Origin: Planctomycetaceae bacterium | GTDB lineage: Bacteria; Planctomycetota; Phycisphaerae; Tepidisphaerales; Tepidisphaeraceae | Length of the DNA: 64,000 nucleotides | NCBI GenBank assembly: GCA_027487775.1 | Contig: JAIYCY010000021.1 | Span: 62,001-126,000 of the forward strand | Direction of reading: 5' to 3' | Shown here: positions 1 through 8,157 of the stretch, in pieces | How positions within the stretch are numbered: position 1 is the stretch's first letter | How the letters are laid out: every line of letters begins with the position of its first letter | Position numbers and translations under genes: made by a program | The notes under the pieces: generated by a model | Database searches by the model: none | Seen by the model: the letters and a program-made list of their open reading frames with translations, nothing else | Told to the model about the DNA's origin: nothing

Positions 1-1179
1 CGTTCGCAGCTTCGGTTCAACGCTTATTCCCGATCATTTGCGGCGCTACTCTGCTCGACCAGTAAGCTATTACGCACTTTTTAAATGGTGGCTGCTTCTA
101 AGCCAACATCCTGGTTGTCACAGCAGAATAACTTCCTCTAGAACTAAGCGAAGATTTGGGACCTTAGCTGGCGATCAAGGTTGTTTCCATTTTGACGACG
201 AACATTATCGCTCGCCGACTCACTCCCGAGATAGTCTCTATGGTATTCGGAGTTTGATTGGGATGAGTAGCCGGGTAGGCCCTCATTCCCATTCAGTAGC
301 TCTACCCCCATAGAGTAGTTGCTCGAGGCTGCCCCTAAAGGCATTTCGGAGAGAACCAGATATCTCCCAGTTTGATTAGACTTTCACTCCTCCCCACAGC
401 TCATGCCAGAACTTTTCAACGTTCACGGCTTCGTGCCTCCTCTCAGTTTTACCCGAGATTCACACTGGCCATGGGTAGATCACTAGGTTTCGGGCCGCAT
501 GCCTACGACTTGACGCCATCTTAAGACTCGCTTTCGCTACGGCTCCGCTGCTGAACAGCTTAGCCTTGCCATAAACATGCACTCGCCGGTCCATTATGCA
601 AAAGGTACGCCGTCACCCATATGGGCTCCGACCGCTTGTAAGTGTCTGGTTTCAGGTACTTTTAACTCGGCTCGTCGCCGTGCTTTTCACCGTTCAGTCG
701 CCCTACTTGTTCACTATCGGTATTGCAGGAATATTTAGGCTTGGGCGGTGGTCCGCCCGGCTTCACACGAGGTTCCACGAGACTCGTGCTACTCTGGTAC
801 GTCTCTCAACGCCTATTCATCCCGTCGCTTAAGGGGCTTTCACCCTCTTTGGCCTGCCTTTCCAGACAGTTCAGCTAGGACTATTCAGCTCGAAACGCCC
901 ACAACCCCAGTCCGAAGACTGGTTTGGCCTCTTCCGGTTTCGCTCGCCGCTACTTACGGAATCGATGTCTCTTTCTCTTCCTGTAGGTACTTAGATGTTT
1001 CAGTTCCCTACGTTCGCTCTCTTACCCTATGCATTCAGGTAAGAGTTATTGGGTTTCCCCATTCGGAGATCCCGGGGTCAAAGCTTTGTTGCCAGCTCAC
1101 CCAGGCTTTTCGCAGGCTCACGCGTCCTTCGTCGCTTCTGCAATCCAAGGCATCCACCAGACACCCTTAGTAACTTGAT
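1..1179 (-). rRNA. rrl: 23S ribosomal RNA, 5' part (3' part lies outside the window)
   Basis: The reverse complement reads as the 5' half of bacterial 23S rRNA. It opens close to the conserved GGTGGATGCCTTGG block (plus-strand ggcatccacc near 1160) and continues through recognisable domain I and II segments to the window edge, which I place near E. coli position 1200. The exact 5' end is inferred from alignment to the E. coli start and is good to about 10 nt. No large insertion is evident. The gene is transcribed out of the window to the left. Short ORFs on either strand here are not genes. Confidence 0.95.
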
Positions 1180-1443
1180 CACATTGATCGACCACCCGCC
1201 AACAGGGCATGTCGGACAGGCTTGCTCAGGCTAGTGACCCGAGCCGGTTCGTCATGTGTCTCGCCGAAAAGGTGCTCAGCGATTCGGAACCACCACCGCC
1301 GATCCGTTGGCTTTCGCCTCCGAAACAGCAGCCTGGTCCCGCGTCACTGGTGATTCCACCACCCATCTGGACCACTGATAAATCAGCAACCCGGATTGGC
1401 GTGGAAACCTTTCCACACTTCTTATAAAAAAGACCCGTATTCT

Positions 1444-1460
1444 GTTTTCAAAGAACTCAC
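1444..1460 (-). promoter_or_regulatory. boxA-like rRNA antitermination element
   Basis: The minus strand reads GTGAGTTCTTTGAAAAC, close to the classic rRNA boxA region (TGTTCTTTGAAAAC in many bacteria) that recruits the NusB/S10 antitermination complex. It lies about 265 nt upstream of the 23S 5' end in the direction of transcription. A boxA directly ahead of 23S, with no 16S in front, supports a separately transcribed 23S unit. Confidence 0.6.
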
Positions 1461-1998
1461 CAGACTCAGGTCCACAAGCTTTCGCCCGCAGACACTCATC
1501 CGGCTCCGCCGATCGCGGATGCTAACGCCGAACCAACCGGCTCGGCACAGGCATCCAAGATCGAACAGCCATCATCACCCAAATCACTCTCAATTATCCG
1601 ACAAGCAAGCAAGGCGGAAGAATCCGCATTTCGACAACCGGCTCCGCCGGTTCACTCTTTTGAAGGAGGGTCCGGCTACGAAGCAGAGGGGTGATGAGCG
1701 ACCAACATTCTCAAATCGCTATAACCTGCTTTCGCATCGGGCGACTTGTCAGCGACTTGCTGCCTCGTCTACCCGGGTCGTTGAAGATAGCGGCTCAAAA
1801 CCGCTTGTCAAGCGACCGCACAGACATTTTTTCGCAGGGCCTGATTTCACTTACGCTTTGTGGTCTAGACAGATCTGCTTGGGAGCCATCCGACCAGCTT
1901 AAGTTTAATCAGCCCGGCTGGAACGTCGATCCTCGTCGTCCCATCAGACTTCCTCGGCTGGCGTCTGAGTTAAACTCATCGGTCAACCGGGGTCGCGG

Positions 1999-2026
1999 AT
2001 GTTAGCCCTTCATTTGTTTCTTGCAA
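1999..2026 (-). promoter_or_regulatory. Candidate promoter of the 23S leader
   Basis: On the minus strand TTGCAA (2026-2021) and TAACAT (2004-1999) stand 16 nt apart, a reasonable sigma-70-type pair just after the end of pheS and upstream of the 23S leader. A second -10-like hexamer, GATAAT, lies at 1598-1593 on the same strand but has a poor -35. The choice between them is inference. Confidence 0.3.
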
Positions 2027-2204
2027 GACCCCAGAGATCTTTTCTCGCGATCTGACTCGGCTTGGATGTCATAAAGCGATGATTGAGAATAATTTGCGCG
2101 TGATCAAAATATCAGTCTACAAGTTATCAACAGTTGAGCGTCTGGGTGTTGGTTTTGGGTTCACGCGGGCCTTTGCCACGGTTTCTGCGTCCGACCATTC
2201 CGGG

Positions 2205-3263
2205 TCAGAACTGTCTGAGGAATCGGACATCATTTTCGACGAACGCGCGAATGTCCGAGATGCCGTATTTCCGCATTGCGATGCGTTCGATACCGAAGCC
2301 AAATGCCCATCCGGTATAGGTTTCCGGATCGATTCCGCAATTGGTCAGGACATTCGGATGCACCATGCCGCATCCGCCGAGCTCGATCCATCGGTCTTGA
2401 TCTGGGAAATAGACATCGACTTCGGCGCTTGGCTCGGTGAATGGGAAAAAGCTGGGTCTGAATCGGATTTTTGTATCGTGGCCGAAGTAGGCGTGGACGA
2501 ATTGTAGGATCGTGCTTTTCAGATCGACCATGGTCACATCTCGATCGACGACGAGCGCTTCGAGTTGGTGGAACATGGGCAGGTGCGTGGCGTCGGTTTC
2601 ATCAGGTCGATAGACCCGGCCGGGGATGACTACGCGGATGGGTGGTTTGCGGGTTTCCATGACGCGGATTTGCACGGTGCTGGTTTGCGTCCGCAGCAAG
2701 GCGCGGTTTCGTCTTTCCTGTCTCGCGCCGGTCGTCTTTACTGCACCTTCGGCGATTGCGGGTTCTTCGTGTCCGACGAGGTAGAAGTTGTCTTTATGAT
2801 CGCGGGCTGGGTGTGATTCTGGGATGTTGAGAGCGATGAAGTTGTGCCATTCATCTTCAAGTTCAGGTCCGTCCTCGACGCGGAATCCCAGTCGCCCGAA
2901 CAGTTCTGCAAGCTCGTCGGCGACCCGCAGGACCAGGTGCGGCCTGCCGATGGTCGGTCGCACGCCGGGTTCGGTCACGTCGATGGCGTCTCTTGCATCG
3001 GTGAGCCCGCGTTCGATCTCCAGCTTTCTTGCATCGAACGCCCCTTGCACTGCATCTTTGACGGCGTTGATTTCCTGACCGAGGCGTGGCCTATCCGAGG
3101 CCTCAGCCTTGCCGAGGAGTTTCATGGCTTCTTTGAGTTGACCCTTGGTGCCGAGGAATTTGATGCGGTACTGCTCCAGCGCCTCGGCCGAGGTGCAGAG
3201 GTCAAGCTCCGCCATCGCCGCGTCGCGCAGCGTCCGTATCGATGCGATCACATCTTCTGCCAT
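2205..3263 (-). CDS. pheS: Phenylalanyl-tRNA synthetase alpha subunit
   Basis: Charges tRNA-Phe as the catalytic subunit of the cytoplasmic (alpha-beta)2 enzyme. The 352-residue product has the N-terminal coiled-coil arm (about 1-85) and the class II core: RVYRPDETDATHLPMFHQ (about 216-233), the phenylalanine pocket region RFRPSFFPFTEPSAEVDV (about 267-284) and motif 3 GFGIERIAM (about 322-330). Length is near the family norm of about 330-350. An extra charged stretch of roughly 25 residues lies at about 163-187 between the HPARD and RTQTS blocks. The downstream gene is 23S rRNA, not pheT, and no rplT is upstream, so pheS is separated from its usual partners. Start ATG at 3263. Confidence 0.96.
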   Translation of the reverse strand: MAEDVIASIRTLRDAAMAELDLCTSAEALEQYRIKFLGTKGQLKEAMKLLGKAEASDRPRLGQEINAVKDAVQGAFDARKLEIERGLTDARDAIDVTEPGVRPTIGRPHLVLRVADELAELFGRLGFRVEDGPELEDEWHNFIALNIPESHPARDHKDNFYLVGHEEPAIAEGAVKTTGARQERRNRALLRTQTSTVQIRVMETRKPPIRVVIPGRVYRPDETDATHLPMFHQLEALVVDRDVTMVDLKSTILQFVHAYFGHDTKIRFRPSFFPFTEPSAEVDVYFPDQDRWIELGGCGMVHPNVLTNCGIDPETYTGWAFGFGIERIAMRKYGISDIRAFVENDVRFLRQF

Positions 3264-3374
3264 AGTCCGACAATCTCGCCAAACGTTGATCCGTCCGCAA
3301 GTTGGCGTATTCCGTTTGGGTGCCGGGTCCAGCTTGGATGCCGCATTTAGTTTGGGTGCCTATGATTCGGCCAT

Positions 3375-4022
3375 ATGCGGAACGTTCTTATCTACTTGGG
3401 GCTTGTTACGGTCTTCAGTGTTGCCACCGTCTTTTTTGTGATGCGTAGCAAGATCGCAGGCGCGAGTATCGTCGCCGAGCCTTCGGCTCCGTCTGCTTCC
3501 AACAATCCCACCACCGAGGAATCGCCTGTGTCGACCCCGCTCCAGTTCGTGATGAAGAACATTGAAGGCCAGGACGTTGATCTCGCCAGCTTTCGTGGTC
3601 GCGTGGTTCTGATCGTCAACGTCGCCAGCAAGTGCGGCTTCACCAAGCAGTACGCGGGCCTCCAGAAGCTCTATGAAGAAAAGGGCGAAGCCGGCCTCGT
3701 GATTCTCGGCTTTCCGACCAACGATTTCGGCGGACAGGAGCCCGGTAGCGACGAAGAAATCAGGGCGTTTTGCTCTGACCGTTACAATGTCACCTTTCCG
3801 ATGTTTTCAAAGATCGCTGTCAAAGGCGAATCCAAAGCCCCTCTCTATCGCTTCCTGACTGAGGAAGCCACCGCCCGCGAGTTCGCAGGGGAGATCGGCT
3901 GGAACTTCACCAAGTTCGTGGTCGATCGTTCGGGCAAACTCGTCGGTCGTTTTCCCAGCAATGTCGCGCCTGATTCGCCTGAGCTCAAAGGGCTGATCGA
4001 TCGAGCCCTCGCCGCACAGTGA
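3375..4022 (+). CDS. Membrane-anchored or exported glutathione peroxidase-like thiol peroxidase
   Basis: Reduces peroxides, probably with thioredoxin-type donors as in most bacterial members. Residues 1-29 form an N-terminal signal anchor (hydrophobic stretch about 4-23), followed by a Ser/Pro-rich linker and the GPx fold from about residue 56. The catalytic triad is visible: peroxidatic Cys87 in NVASKCGFT, Gln121 in GGQEPG and Trp176 in WNFTKF. It has Cys rather than selenocysteine. The N-terminal extension places the enzyme outside the cytoplasmic membrane or in a lipid-anchored position. It stands alone, divergent from pheS and convergent with the HEAT lipoprotein gene. Confidence 0.92.
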   Translation: MRNVLIYLGLVTVFSVATVFFVMRSKIAGASIVAEPSAPSASNNPTTEESPVSTPLQFVMKNIEGQDVDLASFRGRVVLIVNVASKCGFTKQYAGLQKLYEEKGEAGLVILGFPTNDFGGQEPGSDEEIRAFCSDRYNVTFPMFSKIAVKGESKAPLYRFLTEEATAREFAGEIGWNFTKFVVDRSGKLVGRFPSNVAPDSPELKGLIDRALAAQ

Positions 4023-4214
4023 TGCCGGGTGTTGCCAAGCCAAGCGGTGTCTCGCGTCGGCGCAGGTGCAGGTGCAGACCCGTCCCGTTTGAAGACAGGC
4101 ATCAGACTGCGCGTCGTTCGGAATGACGATCGGCACGGGATGCTGAAACCCGACACTTCGTGGCAGATGCGCGCACGTGAAGTCATCGGTTTGCGCAATC
4201 AGTTGTGCGTTGTT

Positions 4215-5306
4215 TTATCGCGGCATCGCGAGGGTCAGGAGCGCGGATGCCGCCGCCACGCGGACTTCCGCCTCGTTTGCGCTCAGCAGTCGATCCAGCG
4301 CCGGCTGCGCGTCGGGTCTTCGGATTTCGCCGAGCGCGAGTGCCGCCATCGTGCGAACGCGAGCATCGGTGGCTTGCGATTGATCCATTGCGAGTCCGAA
4401 GCCTGCATCTGATCCCAGCATTCCGAGTCCCCGGGCTGCCGCGAGCTGGACTTCGACGTACTGCCCGCGGTCCTTGTCAAAGGCCAGTCGCCCCTCGAGA
4501 TAGCTTTCGATTCGGCGGTCGCGCGGGCCTGCCAGAGCGAGGGTTGATACCAGCTGTTCGTCTGAAAATGGGCTGATCAGCCCCGCCACGACGGTTTCCA
4601 ATCCCTTGCGATCGCCGAGCAGCCACAGCGCCTCGGCCGCCTGCAGTCGGACGCCTGCGCCTGCGTCGGCCAGCATGGTCCGCAAGACCCTCACACCGCT
4701 CGGCTCGCCCAGTCTTCCGAGCACCAGCGCGGCGGTCCCTCGGACGTCGGGCGACGGGTGGCGGGTCAGGTCTGCGATTTCCTGACTTAATCGCCTGTCG
4801 CCCAACTGGTGCAGCGCATATCGAACGCCGAGCGCGACTTGCGGGTCCAGATCATCTCTGAGTTCAAACACCGTGCGATAGAGCCCTGTGATTTTCGCAT
4901 CACCGACAGCCATCGCGCCTGCGAACCTCACCAGCGGGTCGCGATCTTCGAGCGCCCGGGCCGCGCGATCGGCCAGCTTGGGGTCTTTTGTCTGCACGCT
5001 CGCTTCGAGCGCTTGTGCGCGGATGACAGCGCTGGTCCCCGCGAAGGCGTTCTCCAATTCCTGTCGCGCCCGGGTTTGCAGAGCTTCATCGATCGGCATC
5101 TCCACGCGCGGCGGCACGCGCGGCATGGTCGGCTGGCGCAGCGGACGACTCCCCGCCCCCGGCCCTGACGGGCCTGCGGGGTTGTTCGGGTTGCCACCCG
5201 CCGCGGGCACGCATCCGCCTGTCCCGGCCATCAGCATCCCGCCGACGACCAGCCCTGCCGCGATGGTCATGATTCGCCTGGTCGCAATGTTTCTGCTTTT
5301 CATCAT
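4215..5306 (-). CDS. HEAT-repeat lipoprotein
   Basis: Predicted exported lipoprotein of 363 residues. The start ATG at 5306 is chosen because GAGGG lies 5-9 nt upstream and it opens a signal peptide (MMKSRNIATRR then a hydrophobic core) ending in MAGTGGC, a lipobox-like site; the longer open frame upstream has no such features. A Pro/Gly linker is followed by repeated PBS-lyase/HEAT-type helical pairs with the pattern D..vR..Aa.aLg..., from about residue 70 to the end. Such repeats bind other proteins; no enzyme motif is seen. It lies 114 nt downstream of mreB on the same strand, so co-transcription is possible and a shape-related scaffold role is a guess only. Confidence 0.85.
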   Translation of the reverse strand: MMKSRNIATRRIMTIAAGLVVGGMLMAGTGGCVPAAGGNPNNPAGPSGPGAGSRPLRQPTMPRVPPRVEMPIDEALQTRARQELENAFAGTSAVIRAQALEASVQTKDPKLADRAARALEDRDPLVRFAGAMAVGDAKITGLYRTVFELRDDLDPQVALGVRYALHQLGDRRLSQEIADLTRHPSPDVRGTAALVLGRLGEPSGVRVLRTMLADAGAGVRLQAAEALWLLGDRKGLETVVAGLISPFSDEQLVSTLALAGPRDRRIESYLEGRLAFDKDRGQYVEVQLAAARGLGMLGSDAGFGLAMDQSQATDARVRTMAALALGEIRRPDAQPALDRLLSANEAEVRVAAASALLTLAMPR

Positions 5307-5420
5307 GTTGCCCTCGTGCAATGAAACGACCCCATGCATGTAAACGAAGACCCCTTGAACGATCGATTCCACCCGCGTCCGGAAGGCGGTTGCGTGATTT
5401 TTCCTGGTCACGCGTGACGA

Positions 5421-6491
5421 TTACTCTTCGTCTGCGTCCGACTCCATGGTGTGCTTCCAGAGTTCGAGATTCTCGAGATAGACGCTTGTACCGCGAGCCA
5501 CGCAAGTCAGCGGGTCTTCAGCGAGTCGGGTGTCGAGGCCCGTTGCGTTGCTGATCACCGTTGTCAATCCGCGCAGGAGACTCGATCCGCCCGCCATGGT
5601 GATACCGTTGTCGACGAGGTCAGCGGCGAGTTCGGGTTCGGCGGCTTCGAGGGTGCGAGTGACGGCTTCGACGATTTGATTCACAGGGCCCTGCAGAGCC
5701 TCGCGTACTTCGCCGGCGGTGATATTGGTTCGCCGCGGCAGGCCTGAGATGATGTCGCGTCCTGCTACTTCCATGGCCGGCTCGTTGTCGCCGGGTTGCG
5801 GTGCTGCCGAGCCGATGTCGATCTTCATCTTCTCGGCGGTTTGCGAACCGATCGCCATGTTGTAGGTGCGTTTCATGTATTCGATGATCGCCCCGTCAAA
5901 CTCATCGCCCGCGACGCGTACTGAACGGCAGACTGAGATGTCTGCGAGGCTGATGATGGCGACTTCTGTCGTGCCCCCGCCGATGTCGACGATCATGCTT
6001 GCGGTCGGTTCTGTCACCGGCAGTCCTGCGCCGATCGCTGCCGCCATGGGTTCGAGGACGAGAAAGACTCGTCTTGCCCCAGCGCGGCTGGCGCTTTCCA
6101 GTACGGCGCGTCGTTCGACTTCTGTGATTCCTGAGGGGATTGCGATCACGACGCGTGGCGGAATGAATCGGCGCTTCCCGTTCGCGCGCTTGATGAAATA
6201 CTTCAGCATCGCCTGCGTGATTTCAAAGTCGCTGATCACGCCGTCCTTCATCGGGCGGATCGCGGTGATGCTTTCCGGTGTTTTGCCGAGCATTTCTTTG
6301 GCGACGAGCCCCACTGCCTCGCCCCCGCGGAGGACTTTGTTTGTCCCGCGTTTGACCGCGACCACGCTCGGTTCGTTCAGAACGATTCCCTCGCCACGAA
6401 TGCAAACCAGCGTGTTGCACGTGCCCAGGTCGATACCCATATCGACACTGAACATGTTGAGCAGCGGACTAAAAAACGACTCAAATAACAC
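5421..6491 (-). CDS. mreB: Rod-shape-determining protein MreB
   Basis: Bacterial actin that polymerises under the membrane and guides peptidoglycan elongation. The product is 356 residues from a GTG start at 6491, chosen because GGAG sits about 5 nt upstream and the resulting LFESFFSPLLNMFSVD matches the amphipathic N-terminus typical of MreB. Actin-fold motifs are present: phosphate-1 DLGTCNT (about 21-27), phosphate-2 VDIGGGTTEVAI, and adenosine motif MAGGSSLLRGL near the C-terminus. ATG at 6455 is an alternative start that would remove the membrane helix. mreC and mreD are not next to it; the following gene is a HEAT lipoprotein and rodA is 22 kb away. Confidence 0.96.
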   Translation of the reverse strand: MLFESFFSPLLNMFSVDMGIDLGTCNTLVCIRGEGIVLNEPSVVAVKRGTNKVLRGGEAVGLVAKEMLGKTPESITAIRPMKDGVISDFEITQAMLKYFIKRANGKRRFIPPRVVIAIPSGITEVERRAVLESASRAGARRVFLVLEPMAAAIGAGLPVTEPTASMIVDIGGGTTEVAIISLADISVCRSVRVAGDEFDGAIIEYMKRTYNMAIGSQTAEKMKIDIGSAAPQPGDNEPAMEVAGRDIISGLPRRTNITAGEVREALQGPVNQIVEAVTRTLEAAEPELAADLVDNGITMAGGSSLLRGLTTVISNATGLDTRLAEDPLTCVARGTSVYLENLELWKHTMESDADEE

Positions 6492-6719
6492 GCACAGACT
6501 CCGTTCCAGCCAATTCCAAGCCAAGCACCCAGGCCATTCCGAGACGTATTCGATGCCAATGATGCCAATCCGATTGGCCTCACAGCAGACCAACGCGGCC
6601 CGACATGCCAGTACACTTTCGCCGCGTCTTTGCAGAGACTAACCCCCACCCCCACCCGCTGCAAACCGCCCCGCCCCATAATGCTCCACCCACGACCCAC
6701 AAAATCCCCACATCGTCTC

Positions 6720-7346
6720 TCAATCCATCTCCTCACGCAGACCCGCGAAGAGCGGTTCGATCGCCGCCAGTCGGCTCCTCGCGATCGCACGGCTCGCGTC
6801 GAAATGAAAATGCTCCTTCAATCGCGCTTCCAGATACCCGTACTGCGACCGCTTCTCCATCGCCTCCACCACCTGCTCCACGCCCTGGCCCAGCACGCCC
6901 AATCGGATTGCCTGCCGCAACAATCCGCTGATCCCGAAATCGTCCAGATTCAACGCATCGGCCAACAGCTTCGCCTCGTCGAGCACCGGATTCCGCTGCG
7001 GGGTTTCGTGAATCAATCGCGCCGACCGATCGAGCAGTTGCTCGTCCGCCTGCTCCGCGAGCGTCATCACCATCAGCTCCGCCGCCTGTTCGCAGCGATC
7101 CTTCAGCGACAGCACACCCAGTCGCGACCCCGTCACCAGTCGCATCGGCAATTGCACCGCATAACACGACAATTCCAACGCATCCCGCTCCATGACCGCC
7201 GCCACCGCACCCGCCCCGATCAAGCGCTCAACGCGCCTCAGCAATCGCCGCGCATCACCCACCAATCGCGGGCCTGTGGTTCCGCGATCGTCGACGAGCT
7301 CCAGTTCCTTCTGGAGATGCTTGATCAGCTTGGCTTCCAGAGGCAT
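6720..7346 (-). CDS. Unknown helical protein upstream of mreB
   Basis: A 208-residue soluble protein, mostly alpha-helical and rich in Leu, Arg and Glu. I do not recognise a family. The start at ATG 7346 is preferred because GGGGAG lies 4 nt upstream; an ATG at 7397 would add 17 residues with a poor ribosome binding site. The sequence has no signal peptide or membrane segment, and visible blocks such as LVGDARRLLRRVERLIGAG and LLRQAIRLGVLGQG suggest a helical bundle. It lies about 230 nt upstream of mreB on the same strand and diverges from the gene at 8158. Confidence 0.65.
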   Translation of the reverse strand: MPLEAKLIKHLQKELELVDDRGTTGPRLVGDARRLLRRVERLIGAGAVAAVMERDALELSCYAVQLPMRLVTGSRLGVLSLKDRCEQAAELMVMTLAEQADEQLLDRSARLIHETPQRNPVLDEAKLLADALNLDDFGISGLLRQAIRLGVLGQGVEQVVEAMEKRSQYGYLEARLKEHFHFDASRAIARSRLAAIEPLFAGLREEMD

Positions 7347-7511
7347 CACGCTCCCCAACCTTCTTTTGCTAATCCACTCTTGCGGCACGCCATCCATGAC
7401 GCGTAACCAGGACGCCCGTTGAGTATAGAGTTTCTCCCCCCGCCCCGCCGCACAACTTCACCCCTCACGCCAACTTGTTCACGATGATCCAAGGAGGTTC
7501 CACGGCATCGA

Positions 7512-8015
7512 ATGAATGGTCCCAGACATTCCTGCGGTCGATCGCACAAAGCTGCCCACCCATCCCACCTCACCCAAGACTACATTTTTGATTCAGCGAT
7601 CTCGGTCGGCGTTTGCGGGCCGACTTTTCGACACAGAACCGCCGACGTGTTCCTTGTCCGCCGGTTCTTCGGCGTTTCACGATGTCTTGCAGATGAAGGA
7701 ACCCGCTTCGCGTTCCTCCCCGGCGATGGCTTACGACGAGGAACACGCATGAGGTTCCTCAACGAGGGTTCTGCGGATGAAGGAACGCGTTGCGTGTTCC
7801 ATATTTGGATGCGTCCAGAACAAGGAACGCGTTGCGGGTTCCTGATTGTGATGGGGGCAGGAGAAGGAACGGGCTGTGGGTTCCTGAATGAGAAGGCTCC
7901 GGTTGAAGGAACGCGTGGCGTGTTCCATGCCCGGAACCAGCCGTTGATGGCGAATTTTGCGGTATTTCTTCGATTCCGGCTTGAGTTGCCCCGCGATCGG
8001 TCCGATGAGCCATAA
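7512..8015 (+). CDS. Doubtful repeat ORF made of six 14-residue units
   Basis: An open frame of 167 codons runs through the 42-bp palindrome array, so each unit is exactly 14 codons and reads roughly (E/R/Q)GT(R/G)xxF(L/H) plus seven variable residues. A strong anti-SD match, AAGGAGG, sits at 7491-7497 but is 14 nt from the ATG, further than usual. Because each repeat core is palindromic, the opposite strand also encodes GTRxxF units. No family is recognised, there is no signal peptide, and the flanks have no coding character. It may be a real repeat peptide or a by-product of the DNA repeat; I lean to the latter. Confidence 0.2.
   Translation: MNGPRHSCGRSHKAAHPSHLTQDYIFDSAISVGVCGPTFRHRTADVFLVRRFFGVSRCLADEGTRFAFLPGDGLRRGTRMRFLNEGSADEGTRCVFHIWMRPEQGTRCGFLIVMGAGEGTGCGFLNEKAPVEGTRGVFHARNQPLMANFAVFLRFRLELPRDRSDEP
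7698..7926. repeat. Six palindromic 19-nt cores at an exact 42-nt period
   Basis: Cores start at 7698, 7740, 7782, 7824, 7866 and 7908, each beginning GGAAC and ending GTTCC with 9 nt between. The third core is GGAACGCGTTGCGTGTTCC; it can fold into an 8-bp stem (one G:T) with a TTG loop. The 23-nt spacers differ from each other while the arms and the period are kept, which points to selection on or homogenisation of the palindrome. The array lies between the divergent genes ending at 7346 and starting at 8158, so it could also act on their transcription. It lacks the long identical repeats and unique 30-nt spacers of a CRISPR array. Confidence 0.9.
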
Positions 8016-8157
8016 GCAGAGGGTCTGACGGACGGCGCGTGATGCGTTGGGCCATCTGCGTCCGTGATTGGGTATGGAGGGTTGTGGGTGGTGGTGGTTG
8101 TGTTGAGTGGTGTTGGGAGTGATTTGAGATTTCAGGGTGATTCGGAGGCGTTTTGCC

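Larger units (their letters stand above)
1180..2078 (-). other. 23S rRNA leader region without protein gene or tRNA
   Basis: About 0.9 kb separates the 5' end of 23S rRNA from the end of pheS. I see no 16S sequence and no tRNA, so this is not an ordinary 16S-23S spacer but a stand-alone leader. It holds a boxA-like element (1444-1460), a perfect 7-bp inverted repeat with 2-nt loop (1401-1416, GTGGAAA/TTTCCAC), a 7-bp hairpin AACCGGC-TCC-GCCGGTT (1636-1652), and candidate promoters upstream. The ORFs that overlap it have no recognisable product. Confidence 0.7.

Noticed and set aside
1180..2078. 16S-23S spacer with tRNA
   Set aside because: No tRNA fold and no 16S sequence are seen; the next gene upstream is pheS.
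7698..7926. CRISPR array
   Set aside because: The repeated core is only 19 nt and palindromic with variation, the period is 42 nt, and no cas genes are near.
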